Source of the DNA: Niabella agricola
GTDB taxonomy: Bacteria; Bacteroidota; Bacteroidia; Chitinophagales; Chitinophagaceae
DNA: 59,787 nt
NCBI RefSeq assembly: GCF_021538615.1
Contig: NZ_JAJHIZ010000001.1
Span: 1 to 59,787 of the forward strand
Reading direction: 5' to 3'
The notes below the pieces were generated by a model. That model searched no databases, was not told where the DNA came from, and was given only the letters and a program-made list of their open reading frames with translations. Position 1 is the stretch's first letter. Each line of letters begins with the position of its first letter. Made by a program: the position numbers and the translations under genes. Positions 47,910-56,173 of the stretch are shown in pieces.

Positions 47910-48497
47910 CTATTTTTTTAAGATCCCCTTTTCCAGGTTTTGCTTCAGCAGATCTTCGGCAAAGGCCCAAATTTGATCTGAGCCTTTAGCGATGACTTTC
48001 TTTTTAGCAACCACCTGATCATAACGTACATCAAACTCCTTCCAGGTGCCCCCATCATTGGAAGTATTCTGCAGTAAGGGTTCCAGCCGGTCAAGCGCCC
48101 TGGCAAACCTTGCCTCTGCTGTTTGCCCTGCTTCAAACTCCTTCCATACTTCAATCAGCGCTTCCGCCTGTGCCTGCGGCAATATACCAAAGATCCTTCG
48201 GGCTGCTTTTAATTCTTCAACTGTATTGGTATGGTTTTGTTGTGTGTCATAAATGAATACATCCCCCGAATCAATTTCAACAATATCATGTATCAGCACC
48301 ATTTTCAACACCTTTAACAGGTCTACCGGTTCATTGGCATGTTCGGCCAGCACAATGGCCATCACAGCCAGATGCCAGCTATGTTCCGCATCATTCTCCC
48401 GCCGGTCACTATGAAGAAGCCGGGTACGGCGCAACACATATTTAAGCTTGTCAATCTCTTTAACAAATTCAATTTGCCTTACTAGTGATTCGTTCAT
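47910..48497 (-). CDS. HD-domain hydrolase, YfbR-like
   Basis: A 195-residue metal-dependent phosphohydrolase. The His-Asp site is made of DAEHSWHLAVMAIVLAEHAN, LKMVLIHDIVEIDSGDVF and a later Asp in FARALDRLEPLLQN. The family includes 5'-deoxynucleotidases; the exact nucleotide is not certain. It is intact and cytoplasmic. Confidence 0.88.
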   Translation of the reverse strand: MNESLVRQIEFVKEIDKLKYVLRRTRLLHSDRRENDAEHSWHLAVMAIVLAEHANEPVDLLKVLKMVLIHDIVEIDSGDVFIYDTQQNHTNTVEELKAARRIFGILPQAQAEALIEVWKEFEAGQTAEARFARALDRLEPLLQNTSNDGGTWKEFDVRYDQVVAKKKVIAKGSDQIWAFAEDLLKQNLEKGILKK

Positions 48498-48594
48498 ACA
48501 TCAAAGGTACAACTCAGAACCGTGCAGCATTCATCACCGGCTTTAGTCAAACAATGTCTTTGCCTTCGTCCTTCTATGCTGAAACAGAGCTTTG

Positions 48595-49254
48595 TTAACC
48601 GGATCTCAACGACCTATTTCCGGGAATGACGGCACTGGTATACAGTGACAACAATTTCCATCCCAGTGTTTCATATAGAACGCTGCCTTCATCTGTTGCT
48701 ACCAAAACGCCTTTTGCAATACCACGGGAACAGGCTATAGCGGTAAGATACTTCATAACGGCGGTAGCTAATCCTTTGCGCCGATGTCCCTCCGAGGTTA
48801 CAATACGATCGTAAATTGCAACATCATCTGTCAGGGCAATCCGTCCGCAGGCGGCAACCGTGCCATTATCCGTAAGCACGTTTACCACCGGCACCGGAAA
48901 ATCCGGCTTTACTTCAAGATGGTACCCCCCAGGCAGGGAAATATTGTTTTCCGGAACGGGATCTGTACATATCATCATATATCCCAGGGGCTGGATCTCC
49001 CAGTGCTTGTTTAGTACGGCCTTTACACGATCAGGGTGGTCACAAACCTTCAGAAAAATCCAGGGCTCGGTAACGGTTTCCGCCAGCGTTATGTATGCCT
49101 CTGTAATTTCCGGAAAAATGTAGCGTTCCTTTTGTTCAGTCCACCCCACTTTCACCCGGAAGCCTCCGCCAGGTATCGCAACGGGTGCAGTAACCCCGCG
49201 AGCCAGGGCCCACCCCTTAACCCAGGAGGCTAGTACAGATTGATCTTTAACCAT
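48595..49254 (-). CDS. GNAT-family N-acetyltransferase
   Basis: A 219-residue protein with a C-terminal GNAT domain: RIVTSEGHRRKGLATAVMKYLTAIACSRG is the acetyl-CoA pyrophosphate loop, followed by GVLVATDEGSVLYETLGWKLLSLYTSAV. The N-terminal about 100 residues are less conserved. The substrate amine is unknown. It precedes the FMN reductase gene on the opposite side of a short gap, in the same minus orientation. Confidence 0.85.
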   Translation of the reverse strand: MVKDQSVLASWVKGWALARGVTAPVAIPGGGFRVKVGWTEQKERYIFPEITEAYITLAETVTEPWIFLKVCDHPDRVKAVLNKHWEIQPLGYMMICTDPVPENNISLPGGYHLEVKPDFPVPVVNVLTDNGTVAACGRIALTDDVAIYDRIVTSEGHRRKGLATAVMKYLTAIACSRGIAKGVLVATDEGSVLYETLGWKLLSLYTSAVIPGNRSLRSG

Positions 49255-49263
49255 AGCAGGTAT

Positions 49264-49803
49264 TTATTGTCCTGTTACAAGCTTTTTAAAAGCATCAACA
49301 AAGTGATTGAACCGCATTTCTGTGTCTTGATCTGTAATATGCCCTTCACCGTTCAGTTTACCTTTTATTCCCTGGATGAGCAAAGTAGTTGCATCTGTAA
49401 ACAAAGCGCCTACTGTTTGCATGATCCGCTTTAATTCCTCGTGCCCCTTTACACCGCTTGCAGATGCCGTAATGAGTCCAACCGGCTTTTCTGAAAAGAC
49501 CGTTGTTGCCACACACCACTCGATCGCATTTTTCAATCCGCTGGGCATACTGAAGATGTATTCCGGCGTGCAGATCAATACCCCATCAGCTTGTGCAATT
49601 TCCTGCCGCAACGCAACAATTGCCTCCGGCGGATTAGCAACGGAAAGGCCCGGATCAAAATGGGGCAGGGTTTTTAACACATTGTATACGGTGGTTGTAA
49701 ATACAGCTTCTGTTTGCCTGGCAAAATTTAACGCCAGTTTTTCGCTGCTGGAATCAGCACTTGCACTACCGATGATTACTAGAACATTTTTCCGTTGTGC
49801 CAT
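49264..49803 (-). CDS. NADPH-dependent FMN reductase
   Basis: A 179-residue flavodoxin-like quinone/FMN reductase. The FMN-phosphate loop is IIGSASADSSSEKLA, with CTPEYIFSMPSGLKNAIEW as the second FMN-binding segment and KPVGLITASASGVKGHEEL after it. It reduces flavins or quinones with NAD(P)H. The GNAT gene follows after only 9 bases, so they may be one transcript. Confidence 0.9.
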   Translation of the reverse strand: MAQRKNVLVIIGSASADSSSEKLALNFARQTEAVFTTTVYNVLKTLPHFDPGLSVANPPEAIVALRQEIAQADGVLICTPEYIFSMPSGLKNAIEWCVATTVFSEKPVGLITASASGVKGHEELKRIMQTVGALFTDATTLLIQGIKGKLNGEGHITDQDTEMRFNHFVDAFKKLVTGQ

Positions 49804-49845
49804 TTGTATATGTTTTTGTCGGGCCGCTATTGTAGCCGATTGGTC

Positions 49846-51114
49846 TTAGTCGAATTTAATAAACATCCGGTCAAAATTCAGCGTCATTTTTTTAAATCTC
49901 CGGATCAGATCCTGGCCGATGTTCCCATAAACCGTTTCTTTGCCAATCGATTCTTTTAATAAAGAAACACTGTCCAGCCGCACATCTTTTTCCAGGACAC
50001 GAAAGGTATGTGTAATCTTATATCCTTCATATTCCTTTTTGCCGCCGGCCCCCCCCAGGCCGATCTTAACCGGCTGCCAGGTACGGATAATCTGCTGTTG
50101 GTGTTCTAAAAAAAATGGCCGATACAGGATTGTATGATCCGCTCCTGTATCAAATGTGAAATGCCTGCCATCGATCTGGATTAAAGGCGACAGACCGTCG
50201 ATGGCCATATTGGACATAGCATGCATATCCGTTTCTTTTTCGGGTACTATAAAATATCCATCCTGCGTTAGCTGTACTTCCCGCAAGGCCTCAATGACCG
50301 GGAAGCCCAGGATTCCATTAATCTGGTAACCAATCTGCGGAAATGCCAATGCCTCATCGGGCAGCACTAAAAAAATCACATTTTCGATAATGTTGCCGCC
50401 GATACGCAATTCTTTACAAACGCCAAGGTCTGCTTTTACGGTATTGCCAGTAAGGGCGCCTACTTCTATGCCGGCGGGGATTACGTCCAGCTTCAGCCGT
50501 TGCGCCGCTGAGCGGATAATCGTGGACAGATTGGCGCCTGTATCGAAAATGCAACTCAAGGTGTCATTTTCAGTGGTAACATTCAGATTATTCAGACCAG
50601 CTTTATCTTTTTCCATTTTTATACGGCTGCCGTTTCGCATCCGCACCCGTTGCGCCGGTACGTTTTCCAGTGCCTTCCATATCTTCAGATTATTTTCCAG
50701 GTCACTTTTCTCGGCTTCCTTCAATATCGTCCCATACTGCGCGAACAGTGCCTGCAAGGTGCGCTTCGCCTCCTTATATTGATGCAGTTTTATGTGATTG
50801 TCTTCCCGGATCCGGTATAACCGAAGTTGCAACGAATCGGGTAAACCAGGCTTTATTTTTAAAAGCGAACCGATCTTTTGATTGGACACCTGGGGCTGAT
50901 TAAAGGCGTTGCAAAGTACAGCTTCTGTAAACTGCCGGTGTGCCGCTGAAAGTTGCTGACGATACTCATCGTAAAGGCTGCGGGCCTTAAAAAAATCTTT
51001 CTGCCCGATGGCATAATAAATCGATTTAAACGCGGAGCTTTCGATCTGCCCCCGACAAAGCCCGGATACGTTTACCAACAGGACCAGGAGCCCGGTCTTT
51101 AAAAAGTGTTTCAT
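49846..51114 (-). CDS. two-motif retropepsin-like aspartic protease
   Basis: A 422-residue exported protein: signal peptide (MKHFLKTGLLVLLVNVSGLCRG), an N-terminal helical, TPR-like half, and two successive clan AA aspartyl protease repeats. The catalytic-type motifs are FDTGANLSTI and FDTGADHTIL, each a DTG. Retroviral-like proteases usually need to dimerise, while this chain has both halves and could be self-sufficient, like pepsin. The substrate is unknown. Confidence 0.85.
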   Translation of the reverse strand: MKHFLKTGLLVLLVNVSGLCRGQIESSAFKSIYYAIGQKDFFKARSLYDEYRQQLSAAHRQFTEAVLCNAFNQPQVSNQKIGSLLKIKPGLPDSLQLRLYRIREDNHIKLHQYKEAKRTLQALFAQYGTILKEAEKSDLENNLKIWKALENVPAQRVRMRNGSRIKMEKDKAGLNNLNVTTENDTLSCIFDTGANLSTIIRSAAQRLKLDVIPAGIEVGALTGNTVKADLGVCKELRIGGNIIENVIFLVLPDEALAFPQIGYQINGILGFPVIEALREVQLTQDGYFIVPEKETDMHAMSNMAIDGLSPLIQIDGRHFTFDTGADHTILYRPFFLEHQQQIIRTWQPVKIGLGGAGGKKEYEGYKITHTFRVLEKDVRLDSVSLLKESIGKETVYGNIGQDLIRRFKKMTLNFDRMFIKFD

Positions 51115-51654
51115 TATATTTGTTTAAAACCAAATCCGCCGTTTCTTTTATATTTCACAAAAAACAGGTCGTAATTGTGCTGTGTCACCGGGGCCCGGCA
51201 AAATACAAAAATAACAATAATCGATGCTTTGTTGTTCATCAGATACAGGCTGAATGCTTTGATGGTTTTTTATTCCCGGGCCCGTCATTCGCTGTTACCC
51301 TGCCGCTTATTGTATTCATCGTCCCCTTCGCCCGAGCTTCGTGACCTTTACGGTTCAATTTTTTAAGGCGGGAATATGCAAGGGACCATGCAATGCACAT
51401 AAGGAGATACGTGCAACTATTCATCGCGCTCTTGCGCAGGCGTCGCGCCCTTTGCGGTTCAACTTTTTAACGCTGGAATACGCAAGGAGTTACCCGCTTT
51501 TTTTACCTGCATTTCCCTTATGCCGTTGCAGATCTGTCAAATGCAGCAATCCAAAAAGCATCCGTTTAGCTGAACCGGGCTTTTATTGCGGAAAACGCCG
51601 AACGAACCGATTCGAAAATATTTGATAGTTTAGCGTATTAAATCCGGATTGAAA
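51115..51654. other. intergenic region with an imperfect direct repeat
   Basis: About 540 bases without a credible gene. Within it two similar 46-base stretches lie 104 bases apart (51340-51385 and 51444-51489). They share phrases such as CCTTTRCGGTTCAAYTTTTTAA and end in CAAGG. Both have the look of decayed CTTTGCG-rich intergenic repeats. Confidence 0.5.
51340..51489. repeat. imperfect 46-base direct repeat pair
   Basis: Copy 1 is at 51340-51385 and copy 2 at 51444-51489. The first part is CGYGMCCTTTRCGGTTCAA in both, and the end GGAATAYGCAAGG is shared. Between the copies lies unrelated sequence. Confidence 0.55.
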
Positions 51655-52218
51655 ATGTTAGATTTTATAAAACAACCCTGGCCCTGGTATGTGGCCGGGC
51701 CACTGATCGGGTTGATTGTACCGGCACTATTATTACTCGGAAACAAGCCCTTTGGCATCAGTTCCTCGTTACGGCATATTTGTGCCGCCTGTATTCCTTC
51801 CGGCATTCCTTTTTTCCGGTATAACTGGAAAAAAGAACGATGGAACCTGCTTTTTGTGCTAGGAATTTTCTTCGGAGGGATGATTGCTGCGCGGTTCCTT
51901 TCTGATCCGGAGCCAATAAAGATCGCCCCTCAACTGGCGGCCGACCTGGCAAAGCGGGGTATTACTGATTATCATAACCTCGTTCCGGCCGATCTTTTTA
52001 ACTGGCATTCCCTGCCCACAGTCAAGGGAGCAATCCTGATGATTGCCGGCGGATTTCTTGTAGGCTTTGGAACACGATATGCTGGCGGATGTACGAGCGG
52101 ACACGCCATTATGGGTTTATCCAACCTTCAATGGCCCTCCCTGGTTGCCACTGTTTGCTTTATGATCGGCGGCTTCCTGGCGGCCAATTTATTGTTGCCC
52201 TGGATTCTGGCCCTCTAA
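51655..52218 (+). CDS. YeeE/YedE-family membrane protein, subunit 1
   Basis: About 187 residues with four to five hydrophobic helices. The conserved [19 protein letters not shown] contains the Cys-Thr-Ser-Gly-His motif of YeeE/TsuA sulfur-compound transporters. The start is ATG at 51655; a TTG two codons earlier also opens the frame. A second half-size protein follows 18 bases later, so the pair corresponds to a full-length transporter split in two. Confidence 0.88.
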   Translation: MLDFIKQPWPWYVAGPLIGLIVPALLLLGNKPFGISSSLRHICAACIPSGIPFFRYNWKKERWNLLFVLGIFFGGMIAARFLSDPEPIKIAPQLAADLAKRGITDYHNLVPADLFNWHSLPTVKGAILMIAGGFLVGFGTRYAGGCTSGHAIMGLSNLQWPSLVATVCFMIGGFLAANLLLPWILAL

Positions 52219-52236
52219 CTTCAATTTTTTTTCGCA

Positions 52237-52734
52237 ATGATTAAAGAAGATCTTAAGAACGGTTTTTCCAAACCCATACAGGATGAATTTACAGTAACTC
52301 CGGATTCGGATGCAACAAAGAATGGATCGCAGGTCCGCTTCCTTATTGCAGGTATCGTTTTTGGAATTGCATTTACCAAGGCGGAAGTGATCAGCTGGTT
52401 CCGCATACAGGAAATGTTCCGGCTTCAATCCTTCCATATGTATGGCGTTATCGGCAGCGCCGTAGTTGTGGGCATGGTCTCTATCTGGCTGATCAAAAAA
52501 TTCAATATGAAAACCATCAATGGCGAAAAGATAGAAATTCAGCCCAAGCAGTTCAATAAGGGACAGGTGTTTGGAGGATTGATCTTCGGTATTGGCTGGG
52601 CACTGACCGGCGCCTGTCCCGGTCCGCTCTTTGCGCAGATCGGCACCGGTGCTACCGTGGTAATGATCACGCTCCTGAGTGCCATTGCCGGCACCTGGGT
52701 CTATGGACGGTTCCGGAATAAACTGCCCCATTAA
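52237..52734 (+). CDS. YeeE/YedE-family membrane protein, subunit 2
   Basis: A 165-residue protein with four hydrophobic helices and the family motif GIGWALTGACPGPLFAQIGTGA, whose Cys is equivalent to the sulfur-relay Cys of TsuA. A short polar N-terminus (MIKEDLKNGFSKPIQDEF) precedes the first helix. It is probably co-transcribed with subunit 1 and handles thiosulfate or a related sulfur species, inferred from family only. Confidence 0.87.
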   Translation: MIKEDLKNGFSKPIQDEFTVTPDSDATKNGSQVRFLIAGIVFGIAFTKAEVISWFRIQEMFRLQSFHMYGVIGSAVVVGMVSIWLIKKFNMKTINGEKIEIQPKQFNKGQVFGGLIFGIGWALTGACPGPLFAQIGTGATVVMITLLSAIAGTWVYGRFRNKLPH

Positions 52735-52794
52735 AAAAAGTATATTTTTCCCAAGACCGCTATAGATTCCTTTTATCAGAAGCCGTGCAGCCCT

Positions 52795-53325
52795 ATGTTA
52801 AAAGACCGGATTATTATCATTGATGCCCAGAAAGACTTTACAGAACCGGGCTTCGCTTACGGACAACATCACCCGTTGCTAAAAAATATCTGGACCGTCG
52901 TTCAAAAGCTTAATATCCTGCTGGAACAAACGCAGCCCGGGCGGGTTATCCTTGTTGATTCCAGCTATCTTCCCAACCAGTTTGGCCCGGGCTTTTCTGC
53001 CTGTGTTCGGGGAACGGAAGGCCACCAAAGCAGCCTGGGAAACATTGAAGTGTTCCGGCGTTTTGAGAAAACAAACCACAGCTGTTTTTCTTCAAAAGAT
53101 TTTTCTGCTCACTTACAAGCAACGCAGATAGACCGGCTTATGCTTTGTGGTTTTCTTACCGAATATTGTGTAAAAGCCACCGCGCTTGACGCGCTTTCAA
53201 GGGGCTTCAGGGTTACCGTTTGTCCGGACCTGCTTGGCTCAGCGGATGATAAGCAACTGATAAAAGAACAGGCACTGGCAGAAATGGAGCAAAGAGGAGC
53301 AACAATCCAATGCCCCGGATACTAA
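52795..53325 (+). CDS. isochorismatase-like cysteine hydrolase
   Basis: A 176-residue protein of the isochorismatase/nicotinamidase superfamily. The catalytic Asp is in IIDAQKDF, the Lys is probably that of SSKDFSAHL, and the nucleophile Cys is in LCGFLTEYCVKATALDAL. The substrate is unknown. It lies 60 bases after the YeeE pair. Its stop codon overlaps, in the opposite orientation, the stop codon of the rhamnulokinase-like gene. Confidence 0.88.
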   Translation: MLKDRIIIIDAQKDFTEPGFAYGQHHPLLKNIWTVVQKLNILLEQTQPGRVILVDSSYLPNQFGPGFSACVRGTEGHQSSLGNIEVFRRFEKTNHSCFSSKDFSAHLQATQIDRLMLCGFLTEYCVKATALDALSRGFRVTVCPDLLGSADDKQLIKEQALAEMEQRGATIQCPGY

Positions 53326-54650
53326 ACCGTATAACGCTTTACCTCCAGTAAGTGAACCGCATCTTCTTTTGTGTTCCAGTCTGAATGAATGGCCAGGGCG
53401 GCCCCTGTGGCGGTAGCCTGGGATACTGATGCCGCATATACTTCCAATTCCGGGAAAGCCCTTGCCATCAGGTTCATAAAAATTTCGTTCCGTGCAAAGC
53501 CTCCGTCGATGTAAAGTTGCTTTACACCCGTATCATTCAGCACCAGTTCCGTAGAATGCTTCTGCTTTTTTACCAGGTGTCGTATTAAATCGTGGTAGGT
53601 CTTTTCTACCGTTTGTTCGCCTGAGAACACGAAATGCGGGGTCACTGGTGCATCATCCGCCGGTGCTGCCAGATCCGGGGCAAAACGGATACCATGAAAA
53701 TATCTGGGGTTTAAATGATAGAAGGCGGCCAGTTTTTTTACTGCTTCTTCATGCTCGTTGCCAGCAAACAAACGAGAGGATTTCAGAGGCATTCCCTGGT
53801 AGGTAAGATATGACAAACAATCCTGCTGCAGTTCCTTTGTTGTTAACGGGGTTTTATTAAACGGGTTCATGGAAATGCTCCAGGTACCGGTAGACAGAAG
53901 CACAAAGGGATCTTTAATCATACACATGTACGGGATAAAAGCCGCTGAGCTGTCGTGCAGCCCCACGCCACATTTTAGCGGTTGACCTTCCATAGCCGTA
54001 TCCACGGATCCGTCTGAAGGAAACAAAGGCGCCAATCTGCTACCGATGCCCTCTTCCGCAACCCAGCGATGGTAATCATTCTTCCGGAAATCCCATAAAG
54101 CAGTGTGGCAACCGATGCTGGTAATATCCGAAAATAACTGCCTGTGCACAAGAAAGCCCAGGTACTGAGGCAGGTGCAGCGATTGACGTATTTCCCCAAA
54201 TAATTGCGGTTGTTGTTCCTTAATGCGATAAAGCTGCAGGCCTGAATTCAGGTTTCCTAAAATGGGAGATGCTGTTTCAGTGGCAAACTGCTCTCTTCCC
54301 CCGTAACGGTAATAAAACAGATCACCCAGGTCTTCGGGGAACGGTTTCAGATAATTGTATAAGGGCGCTACCGGCCGGCCGGAGGCGTCCAGGTGTACAA
54401 AGCTGGCCCCATAAGTGGAAAAATTAACTGCCCGCAATTTTATAGCGGGATCCTTTAGTTTTTCTGCCAGTTTATTTTTTACCCAATTGCCAATGGCATT
54501 TATATCATCACAGGGAAATCCGTCCTCATCTCTTGTCTCGTAAAAATTTTGCACCTCCTCTTCCACGATCTGATAATCTTCATCGAAGAAGAAGAATTTT
54601 TTATTAGTCTTTCCGATATCAAATACCGCTATTCCCGGAATGGCACTCAT
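53322..54650 (-). CDS. rhaB: FGGY-family sugar kinase, probable rhamnulokinase
   Basis: A 442-residue FGGY kinase. It begins IAVFDIGKTNKKFFFF (phosphate-1 loop) and has FSTYGASFVHLD, GVGLHDSSAAFIPY and the adenosine-region LYIDGGFARNEIFMNL. In the rhamnose operon the expected reaction is L-rhamnulose plus ATP to L-rhamnulose 1-phosphate. It is the last gene of the minus-strand operon, after the isomerase. The specificity is taken from the neighbourhood. Confidence 0.9.
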   Translation of the reverse strand: MSAIPGIAVFDIGKTNKKFFFFDEDYQIVEEEVQNFYETRDEDGFPCDDINAIGNWVKNKLAEKLKDPAIKLRAVNFSTYGASFVHLDASGRPVAPLYNYLKPFPEDLGDLFYYRYGGREQFATETASPILGNLNSGLQLYRIKEQQPQLFGEIRQSLHLPQYLGFLVHRQLFSDITSIGCHTALWDFRKNDYHRWVAEEGIGSRLAPLFPSDGSVDTAMEGQPLKCGVGLHDSSAAFIPYMCMIKDPFVLLSTGTWSISMNPFNKTPLTTKELQQDCLSYLTYQGMPLKSSRLFAGNEHEEAVKKLAAFYHLNPRYFHGIRFAPDLAAPADDAPVTPHFVFSGEQTVEKTYHDLIRHLVKKQKHSTELVLNDTGVKQLYIDGGFARNEIFMNLMARAFPELEVYAASVSQATATGAALAIHSDWNTKEDAVHLLEVKRYTV

Positions 54651-54659
54651 TTATTATGT

Positions 54660-54757
54660 CAGATATTAGTGATCAGTAGTCAGCTGTTGGCTATCAGTTA
54701 TCAGATCTTTGTTCTCAGATAACGGCTAAAGGCTAAAAGCTGATGGCTAAAAAACTT
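54660..54757. repeat. fourteen-unit heptad array between rhaB and rhaA
   Basis: The whole rhaB-rhaA spacer divides into heptads on the plus strand: CAGATAT, TAGTGAT, CAGTAGT, CAGCTGT, TGGCTAT, CAGTTAT, CAGATCT, TTGTTCT, CAGATAA, CGGCTAA, AGGCTAA, AAGCTGA, TGGCTAA, AAAACTT. The array starts just after the rhaB start codon side and stops 3 bases before the rhaA stop codon. Confidence 0.75.
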
Positions 54758-54759
54758 TG

Positions 54760-56034
54760 CTATAACCCCGTCGCTACGGCCTTTTCCCCCCGCTCTTTCA
54801 CCAGTTGATCCCGTACTTTTAACTGACGGAACAGACCAATTGGATCCAGGACCGCACCGGCACGCAAACGGGCCTCTGCAAGGATCGGACGCACATCCGT
54901 CCGGTATGCTGCCTGGAGTAACTCCTGGGCCAGCGCTACATCGTTATTTTCCTGTGCGGTTTCAAGTTGAGCCGCATTTACCAGCAAGGCCTGGGCATAG
55001 GCAATCTTAATGGCTTCCACGCTTTGGAGCAGGTCTTCCAGCGGGTCTTTTACATTATGACTGGCATCAATCATCCATCCCAGGCCCGTAGCATGATCCA
55101 TGCCCCGCACATCCATTCCGTCTACCAGCTCTTTAAAGATCAGGAACAGCTGGTAGGGCTTGATGCTCCCAACAGTCAGATCATCATCGCCGTACTTGCT
55201 ATCATTAAAATGGAAACCTCCCAGTTTTTTCTCATTCAACAACAAAGCTACGATCTGTTCAATATTGGCATTGGGCAGGTGATGTCCCAGGTCCACCAGG
55301 GTGTAGGCCTTTTCTCCCAGCTTGCTGGCAAACAGGAACGACTGTCCCCAATCGCCTACAGTGGTAGAGTAAAAATTCGGTTCAAAAGCCTTGTACTCTA
55401 CAAATACCTTCCATTGTTCGGGCAACGCCTCATAAATTTCGCCGAGGCTTTCCAGGGTATTATTAAAGGCCTTTCGGAAATTGAGTTGCCCCGGGAAGCA
55501 GGAACCGTCCGCCAGCCAGATGGTTAACGATTCGGAGCCCAGTTCCTCGCCATATTTGATCACCTCTATATTGTGATCGATCGCCTGTTTCCGTACCGCA
55601 CGATCTACATGCTGCAAAGAACCATACTTATAGCTATGCGCCTGTCCGGCCTGGTCCTGGAAGGTATTGGAGTTCATTGCATCAAACTTCAGGTCAAGCT
55701 GTGCCGCCAGTTGCTTCAAAGCTGCGGCATCTTTGGGAATATCCCAGGGAATATGCAGTGAAATAGCGCCGCTGGACCGGTTAAACTGGTGCAATAATCC
55801 CACATCTTCCAGCTTCTGTTCCAATGTAGCCGGTTCTCCCCTGCCGGCAAAGCGGCCGAAGCGCGTGCCACCATTTCCAAGCGCCCATGAGGGGATCGCC
55901 ACCTGGAAGTCGGTCAACTTTTTAATAATCTGCTCCACTCCCGGAACATTACCGGAAATGAATTGAAAATTCCGTTGATGTTGTGTCAGCAAGGCGTCGT
56001 TATGCTGCTCAATCTGAGCCTTTGTCAGTAACAT
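54760..56034 (-). CDS. rhaA: L-rhamnose isomerase-like sugar isomerase
   Basis: A 424-residue enzyme of the RhaI type (Pseudomonas stutzeri-like), a metal-dependent TIM barrel that converts L-rhamnose to L-rhamnulose. Recognised pieces are WALGNGGTRFGRFAG, VEYKAFEPNFYSTTVGDWG, DLGHHLPNANIEQI and the metal-binding GGFHFNDSKYGDDDLTVGSI. I start at the ATG at 56034 (MLLTKAQIEQH), which removes an unlikely N-terminal extension to 56070. Confidence 0.93.
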   Translation of the reverse strand: MLLTKAQIEQHNDALLTQHQRNFQFISGNVPGVEQIIKKLTDFQVAIPSWALGNGGTRFGRFAGRGEPATLEQKLEDVGLLHQFNRSSGAISLHIPWDIPKDAAALKQLAAQLDLKFDAMNSNTFQDQAGQAHSYKYGSLQHVDRAVRKQAIDHNIEVIKYGEELGSESLTIWLADGSCFPGQLNFRKAFNNTLESLGEIYEALPEQWKVFVEYKAFEPNFYSTTVGDWGQSFLFASKLGEKAYTLVDLGHHLPNANIEQIVALLLNEKKLGGFHFNDSKYGDDDLTVGSIKPYQLFLIFKELVDGMDVRGMDHATGLGWMIDASHNVKDPLEDLLQSVEAIKIAYAQALLVNAAQLETAQENNDVALAQELLQAAYRTDVRPILAEARLRAGAVLDPIGLFRQLKVRDQLVKERGEKAVATGL

Positions 56035-56173
56035 AAAAAATACTTTATATCGGTTTAGACTTTCAGGCACTACGAATTTTCATAATGCCCTTGTCGTTTA
56101 AAGATCTTAAAAAAACGAGTTGACCGATTAGAAAATCATCAACTCTTGTATTGCTTGTTATATGAAGACGTTT

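Noticed and set aside
54660..54757. CRISPR array in the rhaB-rhaA spacer
   Set aside because: Units are seven bases without spacers, far too short for CRISPR; no cas genes are present.
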